A stretch of DNA of 42,264 nucleotides from Fidelibacterota bacterium (lineage in GTDB: Bacteria > Fidelibacterota > UBA8477 > JABMPR01), in the NCBI GenBank assembly GCA_018650795.1, contig JABIFG010000071.1:1-42264 (forward strand). The letters are read 5' to 3'. Made by a program: the position numbers and the translations under genes. Below, one piece after another: positions 23,554 to 32,177 of the stretch; the first letter of the stretch is position 1; each line of letters begins with the position of its first letter. A model generated the notes under the pieces. It was not told the origin of the DNA. It did no database searches and saw only the letters and a list, made by a program, of their open reading frames with translations.

Positions 23554-25878
23554 ATGACAAGCGAGACATCAAAACTGCAATTGGTACCGGAGATTTACCC
23601 AAAATGGGAAAAAATTAAGGATATGACTGATCAACTGATTGATATTACACTCAATCTGCGTCAAAGTGGTCATCCTGGGGGTTCTCGTTCTAAAGTGCAC
23701 ATGCTGGTAGCACTTTTCCTTGGTGGACCCATGCGGTGGGATATCAGGAATCCGCAAAAACGTTTTGGCGATAAATTCATCCTGTCTGCTGGTCATGTCG
23801 TGCCAGGTGTGTATGCGCTCCTGGCTGTCCTCAATGAATCATTACGTCGTAAATATGCTGAAACAGGCGATGAGCGTTACAAACTGCCAGTTGCTGAACG
23901 CGTTTTGACCTGGGAGGATCTGCTTACCTTAAGAAATAAAGGTGGACTACCTGGGCATGCCGAAATGGCTGGTAAAACAAATATTTTTAAAGCCAACACT
24001 GGACCTTCTGGTCACGGGATGCCCGTTGCTGTTGGTGAAGCCCTAGCACTTAAATATGCTGGTGCTGAGGATGTGCGTGTATTCGCCGTTGAAGGCGAAG
24101 GTGGTTTAACACCAGGAGTTACACATGAGTCCCTGAATTCAGCTTATGGTCTGGGGTTGGGGAATCTTCATTTTCTGGTAGACTGGAACGATTATGGAAT
24201 CGATGATCGCCCCTTTTCATCAGTTGTCTATGGTACACCTGAAGACTGGTTTGCTCCACATGGTTGGCGCGTCTTTGGTGCCCCAAATGGTTCTGATTGG
24301 GAAAGTACAAATTTAGCCCTACAGGAAATGGCTTCTGATGAAAATTCAGAAGGTGCTCCTGCTATGGCCTGGTTTAAAACTCGCAAGGGCCGTGGGTATG
24401 GTGTTTATGATAACAAATCTCATGGTGCTGCCCATAAATTCAATAATCCCACTTACTGGCAGACGAAACAAGAATTTTCTGATAAATATGGAATCCAGTT
24501 TGACGGGATGGGGGAATCAGGTCCAGACACTAAAGCCGAACGAACAGAGCAAGCCGGCATTAACATGGCCAGAGTCTTTCAGGTATTTGACCAGGATCCT
24601 GAATTGCTCAATTATCTGGCTGATCGACTGGTTGAGTTGGGAGAGGCTGTTCCTGAAGACAATGAGCGTGTCTGGATTGATACGACCCGAAATCCCTTGA
24701 ACGACCCTGTTTTAACTGATATCGATGCTTTACCTCCAGAACTTTTTGTACAACCTGGCGAAATGGCTCCAAACCGAGGTGGTTTCTCCAAATACGCAGC
24801 CTGGTTGAATGCTTATGTCAGCAAAAATTATGGTCGTCCGCTCGTGCTGGCCATGTCAGCTGATCTGGCTGACTCGACCAATATTTCTGGCTTTGGTAAG
24901 GCCTTTGGTGACACACCGGGTTACGGATTCTATGACCGTAAGGACAACACTAGAGGAACCATGCTGCCTCAAGCGATTACAGAGTTTGCCAATGCCGGAA
25001 TATGTACCGGAATTGCAGCAACCAATTTTTCCAAAACTCCTGAAGCAGAGTATAATGGATTCTTTGCCGCCTGCTCCACTTACGGCTCTTTTTCTTATTT
25101 GAAATATGGACCATTTAGAATTTTTAGCCAGATGGTGCAGGACGCTGAAGTGAAATTAGGAAAAGTTATCTGGGTCGCTGGTCACTCAGGACCAGAAACT
25201 GCAGAAGATTCACGCACACATTTTGGAATCTATTCACCTGCAGTAACCCAACTTTTTCCCAAAGGCAAAGTTATCAATCTATATCCATGGGAACATAATG
25301 AAGTCGCTCCCATGTTGACAGCTGCCCTCGCAACAGACGTACCGGTAATTGCCCTCCATCTTACTCGACCAGGTGTCGAAGTGCCGGATCGTAAGAAATT
25401 AGGCATGGCTTCATATAAGGACGCTGCCAAAGGTGCATATATCATCCGTGATTACAAATCTGATCGCCCAAAAATGGGAACCATCTTTGTTCAGGGAACA
25501 GCCACCACAGACAGTTTGCTCAAATTATTGCCTGAACTTGATAAGCGTGGATTGAACGTGAAACTTGTTGCCGCAAGTAGTCCGCAGTTATTTGCCTTAC
25601 AGTCTGAAGCCTATCAACAGGAGACAATTAGTGATGTGGATTGGCTGAATTCTACCTTCATCACAAACGGTTCAGCCGTTGCAATGCAGGACTGGACTGG
25701 TAATCGTCTGTCAGTTGAGTATGCCATGACTGCAGATTGGGATGATAATTGGAGATCGGGTGGTTCTTTGGAAGAGGTGATGGAAGAAGCCCATCTCTCT
25801 GAACGTTGGTTGTTGGAAGGTATTGAACGCTTTGCCAATGATCGGGAAGCTCGCATGAAACGCTTGGGAATGGTCTAA
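23554..25878 (+). CDS. Transketolase (long, single-chain, variant cofactor motif)
   Basis: Transfers two-carbon ketol units between sugar phosphates. The single chain has 774 residues, about 110 longer than typical enzymes. Counterparts of E. coli catalytic residues are visible: SGHPGG (His26 region), LSAGHVVPGVY (His66), GLPGHAEM (His100), SHGAAH (His261), SADLADST (Asp381/Ser385), ITEF (Glu411), EDSRTH (Asp469/His473) and LTRPG (Arg520). The thiamine diphosphate/magnesium motif is unusual: G181-E182-G183 replaces GDG, with N212 thirty residues on as expected and D-Y inserted before G-I. Activity on standard pentose phosphates is likely but not certain. It lies between an Rrf2 regulator and an aminotransferase. 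Confidence 0.88.
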   Translation: MTSETSKLQLVPEIYPKWEKIKDMTDQLIDITLNLRQSGHPGGSRSKVHMLVALFLGGPMRWDIRNPQKRFGDKFILSAGHVVPGVYALLAVLNESLRRKYAETGDERYKLPVAERVLTWEDLLTLRNKGGLPGHAEMAGKTNIFKANTGPSGHGMPVAVGEALALKYAGAEDVRVFAVEGEGGLTPGVTHESLNSAYGLGLGNLHFLVDWNDYGIDDRPFSSVVYGTPEDWFAPHGWRVFGAPNGSDWESTNLALQEMASDENSEGAPAMAWFKTRKGRGYGVYDNKSHGAAHKFNNPTYWQTKQEFSDKYGIQFDGMGESGPDTKAERTEQAGINMARVFQVFDQDPELLNYLADRLVELGEAVPEDNERVWIDTTRNPLNDPVLTDIDALPPELFVQPGEMAPNRGGFSKYAAWLNAYVSKNYGRPLVLAMSADLADSTNISGFGKAFGDTPGYGFYDRKDNTRGTMLPQAITEFANAGICTGIAATNFSKTPEAEYNGFFAACSTYGSFSYLKYGPFRIFSQMVQDAEVKLGKVIWVAGHSGPETAEDSRTHFGIYSPAVTQLFPKGKVINLYPWEHNEVAPMLTAALATDVPVIALHLTRPGVEVPDRKKLGMASYKDAAKGAYIIRDYKSDRPKMGTIFVQGTATTDSLLKLLPELDKRGLNVKLVAASSPQLFALQSEAYQQETISDVDWLNSTFITNGSAVAMQDWTGNRLSVEYAMTADWDDNWRSGGSLEEVMEEAHLSERWLLEGIERFANDREARMKRLGMV

Positions 25879-25907
25879 ATTTCCGACGATTATTATAGGG
25901 GTGTAAA

Positions 25908-27101
25908 ATGAGAAAATTTGCAAATCGGTACGGCCGTCTGGGAACAGAGACCGCCTTCGCAGTTGGCGCTGATGCAGCAGTCTGGTCTGCTAAGGGAAAC
26001 AAAGTTTATCCCTTTCATTTGGGGGATATGAACATCACTACGCCTGAGTATATCAGAGATGCAGCTATGAAGGCTGCTCGTGATGGAAAAACCGGGTATG
26101 CACCGGGTCCAGGAATCATGCCTCTCCGTGAAGCGCTTGCTCAGGATATTGGCATGACACGCGGTCTCAATTTCACAGCAGAAAATATTTCTGTTCAGCC
26201 TGGTGGAAAACCGGTCATCGGTAAATTTTTAGCCGCGCTTTTGGAAGAGGGTGCTGAGGCCTTGTACCCAAATCCTGGCTACCCAATTTACGAATCTCAG
26301 ATTGAATATCTCGGAGGCAAAGGGCTTCCATATGGATATGTGACCACTGAGACAGGCTTTGCCATGAACAGGGAAGAAGTAGAGCGTCAGATTACTGATA
26401 AAACCACAGTATTTATTTACAATAATTATCAGAATCCAATCGGTGCTGAATCTTCGGAAGACGAGATGCAATGGGTGGCTGATCTGGCTATCAAACATGA
26501 TCTCTGGGTTCTTTCAGATGAAGCTTATTTTGAAGTTCGGTATAGTGGTAGGAGTAAAAGTATTGCCTCACTGCCTGACATGGCTGAACGGACTGTTATT
26601 CTGTATACTTTTTCAAAGAAATTTGCCATGACGGGTTGGCGCCTGGGCTGTGCTGCTGGGCCAATAGATGTCATTGAAGCCATTTCTAAATTCAACACCA
26701 ATCAGGAGTCTTGTTCGAACCATTTTGTACAGATGGCAGGTGTTGCCTGTTTGAACGGACCATCTGGCCCCCAGACTGATATTCTGGATGAACTGAAGCT
26801 TCGAAGAGATGCTCTAGTGGATGCCCTGCTGGCCATTGATGGTGTAAAAGTCTCCAAACCGGAAACGACCTTTTATTTGTTTCCTGATGTCACTGACATC
26901 TTTAAGCGTAAAGGTTATAGCGATTCATCCAAATTTCGACTAGACGCACTTTATGAAACAGGCGTGTCCTTTTGTTCCCGCGAGCACTTTGGCAGACCAT
27001 TACCCGGTGAAGACAAAGTCTTTATTCGCTTTGCTTATAGCGGAATAAATGTGGATCAGATTCAGGAAGGTCTGGCAGCCTTAAAGGGCTTCTGGGAGTA
27101 A
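25908..27101 (+). CDS. PLP-dependent class I/II aminotransferase
   Basis: A fold-type I aminotransferase of 397 residues. Features in order: GDMNITTPEYI, a substrate-loop GKTGYAPGPGIMPLREAL, YPNPGYPIYES, the PLP-contacting IYNNYQNPIG and LSDEAYFEV, and the Schiff-base lysine K237 in TFSKKFAMTGWRLG. Near the C-terminus VFIRFAYSG carries the substrate carboxylate arginine. Overall the arrangement is that of aspartate- or alanine-type aminotransferases; the amino donor cannot be fixed from sequence. AGGGG precedes the ATG. It is the last gene of the Rrf2-transketolase unit, ended by a hairpin. Confidence 0.9.
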   Translation: MRKFANRYGRLGTETAFAVGADAAVWSAKGNKVYPFHLGDMNITTPEYIRDAAMKAARDGKTGYAPGPGIMPLREALAQDIGMTRGLNFTAENISVQPGGKPVIGKFLAALLEEGAEALYPNPGYPIYESQIEYLGGKGLPYGYVTTETGFAMNREEVERQITDKTTVFIYNNYQNPIGAESSEDEMQWVADLAIKHDLWVLSDEAYFEVRYSGRSKSIASLPDMAERTVILYTFSKKFAMTGWRLGCAAGPIDVIEAISKFNTNQESCSNHFVQMAGVACLNGPSGPQTDILDELKLRRDALVDALLAIDGVKVSKPETTFYLFPDVTDIFKRKGYSDSSKFRLDALYETGVSFCSREHFGRPLPGEDKVFIRFAYSGINVDQIQEGLAALKGFWE

Positions 27102-27139
27102 CCCAATAAATTCACTCAATTAACATAAGTAATTTAACC

Positions 27140-27173
27140 AGATGACATCTTCTTTGAGGGTGTCATCTTGATT
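27140..27173 (+). terminator. Probable terminator between aminotransferase and malic enzyme genes
   Basis: AGATGACATC (27140-27149) pairs with GGTGTCATCT (27159-27168), ten base pairs with one wobble, followed by the modest tail TGATTTT. It would end the Rrf2-transketolase-aminotransferase transcript, or act as an attenuator for the malic enzyme gene, whose ATG is only 15 bases further on. Confidence 0.6.
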
Positions 27174-27187
27174 TTGGATAGGTTCAA

Positions 27188-29464
27188 ATGATTACAAAAA
27201 AAGATGCCCTTGCTTATCACAGCATGGGAACCCGCAAAGGAAAAATTGAAGTCAATGCCACCAAACCATTTGCTACGCAGAGGGATTTAAGTCTGGCGTA
27301 TTCTCCTGGGGTGGCCTACCCTTGTTTGGAAATTGCCGATAATCCAGCTGTTGCCAATGAGTATACAGCAAAGGGTAATCTGGTAGCTGTTATCTCCAAC
27401 GGAACAGCTGTCCTGGGTCTGGGAAATATTGGTGCGCTCGCAGGAAAACCAGTCATGGAAGGCAAGGGGGTTCTGTTTAAGCGGTTCGCTGATATTGATG
27501 TTTTTGATCTGGAAGTCGATACTGAAGATCCTGATAAATTCATAGAAGCTGTCAAATTGCTAGAACCAACCTTTGGGGGAATCAATCTGGAGGATATCAA
27601 ATCGCCAGAGTGTTTTGTGATCGAGAAAAAACTACGGGAAGAGATGAATATCCCTGTTTTTCATGATGACCAGCATGGAACTGCGATTATTTCTGCTGCG
27701 GCCCTTCTTAATGCTGTGGAGGTTGCTGGCAAAAAAATCGAGGATATCCGGATTGTGGTCTCGGGTGCCGGTGCATCGGCTCTCTCTTGCAGCGAACATT
27801 ACATTCGAATGGGCGCACAACGTAAGAATTTGATCATGTGTGACTCTAAAGGGGTTATTTATAAGGGCCGGACCGAAGGCATGAATGAATACAAGCTCCC
27901 CTTTGCCAATGATACCAAACATAGAACCCTCCAGGAAGCCCTGGATGGGGCAGATGTATTTATTGGTCTGTCCAAGAAAGATATTATTGTTGGTGATGAT
28001 TTAAAAACCATGACTCCCAATCCAATTATTTTTGCCATGGCTAATCCTGATCCGGAAATATCCTATCCGGATGCTATGGCTGCCCGCCCTGATGCCATTA
28101 TGGGAACAGGTCGATCAGACTATCCCAACCAGGTGAACAATGTACTGGGTTTTCCCTTCATCTTCCGGGGAGCTCTGGACGTTCAAGCAACAACCATTAA
28201 TGAAGAAATGAAGGTAGCTGCCACCTTGGCACTTGCAGCCCTGGCAAAAGAAGATACGCCAGATGAGGTGATTCAAATTTATGGACTCGATCACATAGAG
28301 TTTGGACGTGATTATCTGATTCCAAAACCTTTCGATCCACGGGTGCTTCTGTGGGAATCTGTCGCTGTTGCCGAGGCAGCTATGAAAACAGGCGTTGCCC
28401 AGCGCACTATTGATCTTGATCAATACAGAGAAGAGTTGGAAGCCCGGCTGGGAAAAGGCCGTGAATTTATGCGTTCGTTATATAATCGAGCTAAGGCAGC
28501 TCCCAAACGGGTGATTTATCCTGAGGGTGAAAACCCACGTATCATCCGCGCAAGTAACCTCATTCTCCAGGAGGGGATAGCCAAACCAGTGTTGGTAGGC
28601 AACAAAAAGAAGATTCGAGCCATTGCCAAGGAATTGAATATTCCACTTAAGGGGGTTGAATTGGTAGACCCTCAGAAATGTGAGCGTCGTCAGGAGTTTA
28701 TTGACGAATTCTACAAAATGAGGCAACGTAAGGGTGTGACCCAAAGTGGTGCCAAACGGTTTATGGATCGACGATATTCGTTTGCAGCCATGATGTTGCA
28801 CATGGGTGAAGCAGATGCCATGATTTCTGGCATAACCCAGCAATATCCTGATGCCCTACGGCCAGTATTGCAGGTTATCAAGCCTAGAAATGATATGAAA
28901 CAAGTGGCAGGGTTGTTTTTACTCATCTTCAAGGAGGGCATGAAAATATTTGCTGACGTTTCTGTCAATATTGATCCTTCCGCTGAAGTGTTGTCCGAAA
29001 TCGCTCTTATGGCCGCCGAAGAAGCCAGACGCTGGAGAATTACCCCGCGTGTTGCCATGCTGAGTTTCTCAAATTTTGGATCATCCAAACATCCTCATGC
29101 TAAGAAGATGAGTGAAGCAGTGCGATTGGTCCGAGAAAAAGATCCTGATTTAATGATTGATGGAGAAATGAATGCAGATCTGGCTATTATGCCTAACATT
29201 CAGAAAGAGCATTACCCCTTTAGTAAGCTGCAAGGGTCAGCCAACGTTCTGATTTTTCCAGATCTCCAATCTAGTAATATAAGTTATAAACTTGTTCACC
29301 GTTTGAGTGGGGCAGAGGCCATTGGACCTATCCTGGTGGGTATGGAAAAACCTGTTCATATCCTGCAGATTGGTTCTACTAGCGTCCAGGATGTTGCAAA
29401 TATGACGGCCATCGCCGTTGTTGATGCCCAGGAGCAGGAAAAGCTTTCAGGGCAGAACGGCTGA
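27188..29464 (+). CDS. maeB: Malic enzyme with C-terminal phosphotransacetylase-like domain (MaeB type)
   Basis: Oxidative decarboxylation of malate to pyruvate and CO2, in the family usually with NADP+. The 758 residues divide into a malic enzyme part (about 1-425) and a phosphate acetyltransferase-like part (about 430-755). The first contains [26 protein letters not shown], the metal-binding FHDDQHGTA and the nucleotide-binding [12 protein letters not shown] near 192. The second has [30 protein letters not shown] and [17 protein letters not shown] motifs. In MaeB proteins that domain usually acts in acetyl-CoA regulation rather than catalysis. Its product pyruvate is the substrate of the nifJ enzyme encoded 9 kb upstream. 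Confidence 0.94.
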   Translation: MITKKDALAYHSMGTRKGKIEVNATKPFATQRDLSLAYSPGVAYPCLEIADNPAVANEYTAKGNLVAVISNGTAVLGLGNIGALAGKPVMEGKGVLFKRFADIDVFDLEVDTEDPDKFIEAVKLLEPTFGGINLEDIKSPECFVIEKKLREEMNIPVFHDDQHGTAIISAAALLNAVEVAGKKIEDIRIVVSGAGASALSCSEHYIRMGAQRKNLIMCDSKGVIYKGRTEGMNEYKLPFANDTKHRTLQEALDGADVFIGLSKKDIIVGDDLKTMTPNPIIFAMANPDPEISYPDAMAARPDAIMGTGRSDYPNQVNNVLGFPFIFRGALDVQATTINEEMKVAATLALAALAKEDTPDEVIQIYGLDHIEFGRDYLIPKPFDPRVLLWESVAVAEAAMKTGVAQRTIDLDQYREELEARLGKGREFMRSLYNRAKAAPKRVIYPEGENPRIIRASNLILQEGIAKPVLVGNKKKIRAIAKELNIPLKGVELVDPQKCERRQEFIDEFYKMRQRKGVTQSGAKRFMDRRYSFAAMMLHMGEADAMISGITQQYPDALRPVLQVIKPRNDMKQVAGLFLLIFKEGMKIFADVSVNIDPSAEVLSEIALMAAEEARRWRITPRVAMLSFSNFGSSKHPHAKKMSEAVRLVREKDPDLMIDGEMNADLAIMPNIQKEHYPFSKLQGSANVLIFPDLQSSNISYKLVHRLSGAEAIGPILVGMEKPVHILQIGSTSVQDVANMTAIAVVDAQEQEKLSGQNG

Positions 29465-29509
29465 GTAAGCATAATTTAGTGTTACATTTATTGCCTTAGT
29501 CAAATATTG

Positions 29510-29524
29510 TGGCATAGAGATTGC
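29510..29524 (+). promoter_or_regulatory. Sigma-54-type (-24/-12) promoter candidate for the nuo operon
   Basis: TGGCA-TAGAGA-TTGC matches the -24/-12 consensus in all nine core bases with correct GG (29511) to GC (29523) spacing. The predicted start is near 29536, leaving a 116-base leader to nuoA. The bases also lie in a perfect 7-bp dyad TGTGGCA/TGCCACA (29508-29528), so an operator is the competing explanation. Confidence 0.45.
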
Positions 29525-29530
29525 CACAGC

Positions 29531-29566
29531 TGGCAGGTATAGAATGATTGAAACGGTTACCTGTCA
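29531..29566 (+). repeat. Inverted repeat in the nuo leader
   Basis: TGGCAGGTA (29531-29539) and TACCTGTCA (29558-29566) form a 9-bp dyad with one G-T pair and an 18-base spacer. There is no T-run. It lies around or just after the predicted transcription start and could be an operator or a leader hairpin. Confidence 0.45.
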
Positions 29567-29651
29567 TTAGACCGGATTCGGTTCTTGAAGAGACTTAGGG
29601 TACCGTCTATATTGGCGCACCAATCTTGAAAGAAAGGGCACTTTAGAGATC

Positions 29652-30074
29652 ATGCAGGAACATTACGGAATCGCCTTAGCCTTTGGTGCTGTTGCCTTCG
29701 GGCTCATGTATTGTGGCTTCATCATACAAAAGCTAATATCCCCGAAAAATAAAACAGATTTAAAAATGGATACTTATGAATGTGGCGAGGAACCAGAAGG
29801 GGAAGGTTGGCTTCAATTCAACATCCGTTTCTATGTCGTTGCGCTTATTTTTATCATTTTTGATGTTGAAGTTGTCTTCCTTTTCCCATGGGCAGTTGTC
29901 TTTAAGGACATGGGCTTTCTAACCTTTGTTGAAGTGTTTGTCTTCATGGCAATTCTTATTGTGGGGCTGGCTTATGTCTGGGTCAAAGGAGATCTTGATT
30001 GGGTTAAAATGAAATTAAAGTATGGCACCGGTCGCTACTCTGCGTCCAGGCTTCATGAAGCGGAGACCAAATAA
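29652..30074 (+). CDS. nuoA: NADH-quinone oxidoreductase subunit A
   Basis: Membrane subunit at the junction of the peripheral and membrane arms of complex I. The 140 residues contain three transmembrane helices (about 6-26, 64-85 and 95-115) and the conserved loop YECGEEPEGEGWLQFNIRFY, whose cysteine lies near the quinone chamber. FDVEVVFLFPWAV is the signature of helix two. It opens an eleven-gene operon; the stop is immediately adjacent to the nuoB ATG, with no spacer. Confidence 0.95.
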   Translation: MQEHYGIALAFGAVAFGLMYCGFIIQKLISPKNKTDLKMDTYECGEEPEGEGWLQFNIRFYVVALIFIIFDVEVVFLFPWAVVFKDMGFLTFVEVFVFMAILIVGLAYVWVKGDLDWVKMKLKYGTGRYSASRLHEAETK

Positions 30075-30566
30075 ATGGGTGCGCTAAACCATAAATTTAA
30101 TGAGAATATTCTCATTACCTCTCTTGATAAACTTCTGAACTGGTCACGTTCCGGTTCAGAGTGGTATTTCCAGTTCGGATTGGCTTGCTGTGCCATCGAA
30201 ATGATGTCAGCGGCAGCAGCTCGTCACGATTTGGAACGTTTTGGTGCTATGCCCAGATCCTCGCCTAGACAGGCTGATGTTATGATTGTAGCGGGTACCG
30301 TCACCTTGAAAATGGCTACACGCGTGAAGCGTCTATATGAACAGATGGCAGAACCAAAATATGTCATCTCCATGGGCTCCTGCGCCAATTCAGGTGGACC
30401 TTACTGGCAACACGGTTATCATGTCCTTAAGGGAGTAGATCAAATTATTCCTGTTGATATATACATTCCAGGATGTCCGCCTCGACCTGAAGCGCTTATT
30501 GAAGGCCTGTTGCATCTGCAAAAGAAAATGCGTGAAGAACCAGTTTTGGCAAAGAAAGAAGACTGA
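30075..30566 (+). CDS. nuoB: NADH-quinone oxidoreductase subunit B (cluster N2 subunit)
   Basis: Carries the terminal [4Fe-4S] cluster N2 that passes electrons to quinone. The four ligands are visible as the tandem C38-C39 in [12 protein letters not shown]103 in MGSCANSGG and C134 in PGCPPRPEA. At 163 residues it is a normal short NuoB. The reading frame overlaps the start region of nuoC only at the stop codon. Confidence 0.96.
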   Translation: MGALNHKFNENILITSLDKLLNWSRSGSEWYFQFGLACCAIEMMSAAAARHDLERFGAMPRSSPRQADVMIVAGTVTLKMATRVKRLYEQMAEPKYVISMGSCANSGGPYWQHGYHVLKGVDQIIPVDIYIPGCPPRPEALIEGLLHLQKKMREEPVLAKKED

Positions 30567-30567
30567 T

Positions 30568-31056
30568 GTGACTGAACAAGAAATTTACGCAGACCTATCC
30601 AAAAAATTTGGTGACAAAGTCATCGAGTTTATGGAAGAAGGTACACTCAACCCTACTGTAGTTGTAGATGCTGCTGCAATCGCCAAGATAGTCACCTATC
30701 TCAAAGATGATGAGAGATTTCAGTTTGATTCGCTCATGAATCTGGCGGGTCATGATGGGGATGTGGAAGCCGATTTAAGCGTTATCTATCATTTGGTCTC
30801 AACTGAGCTTAAGCACTACATCACTTTAAAGGTATTCACATCCAGAGTTGAGCCCAAAGTTGCAAGTGTTGCTGTAATTTACAGAACTGCAAACTGGCAT
30901 GAGCGTGAAGCTTTTGATTTATATGGAATCAATTTTGAGGGTCACCCCGATCTGAAACGTATTCTTTTGGAAGACGACTGGGAAGGCTATCCTCTGAGAA
31001 AAGATTATGTGCCAGCGGAATTCTACCGCGGTATGCGCATTGAGAAGGTGAAATAA
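30568..31056 (+). CDS. nuoC: NADH-quinone oxidoreductase subunit C
   Basis: Peripheral-arm subunit of 162 residues from GTG 30568 (VTEQEIYADL), one base after the nuoB stop. The in-frame ATG at 30454 lies inside nuoB and would add 38 residues unlike NuoC, so it is rejected. The family signature WHEREAFDLYGINFEGHPDLKRIL is complete, followed by EGYPLRKDY. NuoC and NuoD are separate genes here rather than the fused form of E. coli. The TAA stop shares its last base with the nuoD ATG. Confidence 0.94.
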   Translation: MTEQEIYADLSKKFGDKVIEFMEEGTLNPTVVVDAAAIAKIVTYLKDDERFQFDSLMNLAGHDGDVEADLSVIYHLVSTELKHYITLKVFTSRVEPKVASVAVIYRTANWHEREAFDLYGINFEGHPDLKRILLEDDWEGYPLRKDYVPAEFYRGMRIEKVK

Positions 31057-32177
31057 TGGGCCGCCTCAACGCTGAAGAAATGGTTCTAAACATGGGACCT
31101 CAGCACCCCAGTACTCACGGAGTGTTAAGACTGAAATTGCGGACGGATGGCGAGATCGTTTCTCATATTGAGCCTGTTATTGGATATCTGCACCGCTCCT
31201 TCGAAAAACATGCTGAAAACCTTGAGTATCAGATGGTCACACCCTTCACAGGTCGTTGTGATTATCTGGCTGCCATGGGAAGTGAACATGGTTATGCCAT
31301 GGCGGTCGAGAAGATGATGGGCATTGAACTGCCTGAACGGGTTGAGTATCTCCGCGTTATCTTTGCTGAGCTTCAAAGAATTGCCAGTCATCTTGTAGCT
31401 GTGGGAGCATTTGGTCTGGATGTGGGAGCCATTACACCCTTCATCTATTGTTTCCGTGAGAGAGAACTCATTCTCGATTTATTCGAAATGGCTTCCGGTG
31501 CTCGCCTCTTATACAATTATATCTGGATTGGCGGTCTGGCTCACGATGTACCACCAGGATTTGTTGAAAAAACCTACGAATTTCTGGATGCCTTCGATGA
31601 ACGTGTTGCTGAGTACAATCAAATCCTCACCGGCAATAAGATCTTTATTGAAAGAGCTGCTGATATTGGGGTTATGACTCCTGAAGTTGCCATTAATTAT
31701 GGTGTGACAGGCCCAAGTCTGCGAGCCTCTGGTGTGAATATTGATATTCGTCGCACAGAACCTTATTCAATATATGATCGTTTTGATTTTGACGTTCCAC
31801 TTGGACAGGGTCTCCAGGGGACTATTGGTGATAGCTGGGATAGATACTATGTCCGTGTTCTTGAAATGACAGAGAGTGCAAAAATTATTCGTCAGGCTTT
31901 GGATCAACTGCCTGTAGAGGGTGATGTAAAATCTGCCATTCCACGCCGCATTCGTCCACCCAAGGGTGAAATCTATTTCCGTAGCGAGAATCCTCGTGGA
32001 GAGTTGGGCTATTACATCGTCAGCAATGGGAAAAATGTACCGCTACGTCTAAAGATGCGTTCTCCAGCATTCTCAAACCTCAGTGTTATTAACGAAATTG
32101 GCCAGGGCTGGATGATCTCCGATGTCATCGCGATTCTCGGAAGTCTGGACATTGTACTAGGGGAGATTGATCGCTAA
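31056..32177 (+). CDS. nuoD: NADH-quinone oxidoreductase subunit D (49-kDa-type)
   Basis: Forms the quinone-binding chamber with NuoB. The 373-residue protein has MGPQHPSTHGVLRLKL at the N-terminus (His residue of the quinone site), IGYLHRSFEKHAE, RCDYLAAMGSEHGYAMAVE and the late segment KGEIYFRSENPRGELGYYIVS. It resembles a [NiFe]-hydrogenase large subunit but lacks the nickel-binding cysteines, as expected. The one-base overlap with nuoC suggests translational coupling. Confidence 0.96.
   Translation: MGRLNAEEMVLNMGPQHPSTHGVLRLKLRTDGEIVSHIEPVIGYLHRSFEKHAENLEYQMVTPFTGRCDYLAAMGSEHGYAMAVEKMMGIELPERVEYLRVIFAELQRIASHLVAVGAFGLDVGAITPFIYCFRERELILDLFEMASGARLLYNYIWIGGLAHDVPPGFVEKTYEFLDAFDERVAEYNQILTGNKIFIERAADIGVMTPEVAINYGVTGPSLRASGVNIDIRRTEPYSIYDRFDFDVPLGQGLQGTIGDSWDRYYVRVLEMTESAKIIRQALDQLPVEGDVKSAIPRRIRPPKGEIYFRSENPRGELGYYIVSNGKNVPLRLKMRSPAFSNLSVINEIGQGWMISDVIAILGSLDIVLGEIDR

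Noticed and set aside
23554..25878. Phosphoketolase rather than transketolase
   Set aside because: The length is similar, but the motifs present match transketolase positions and the phosphoketolase N-terminal signatures are absent.
29508..29528. Terminator for the malic enzyme gene
   Set aside because: The dyad is only 7 bp and lacks a following T-run; a promoter or operator reading fits better.
30454..30567. Longer nuoC beginning inside nuoB
   Set aside because: The extension is a frame shadow of nuoB; GTG 30568 directly follows the nuoB stop.
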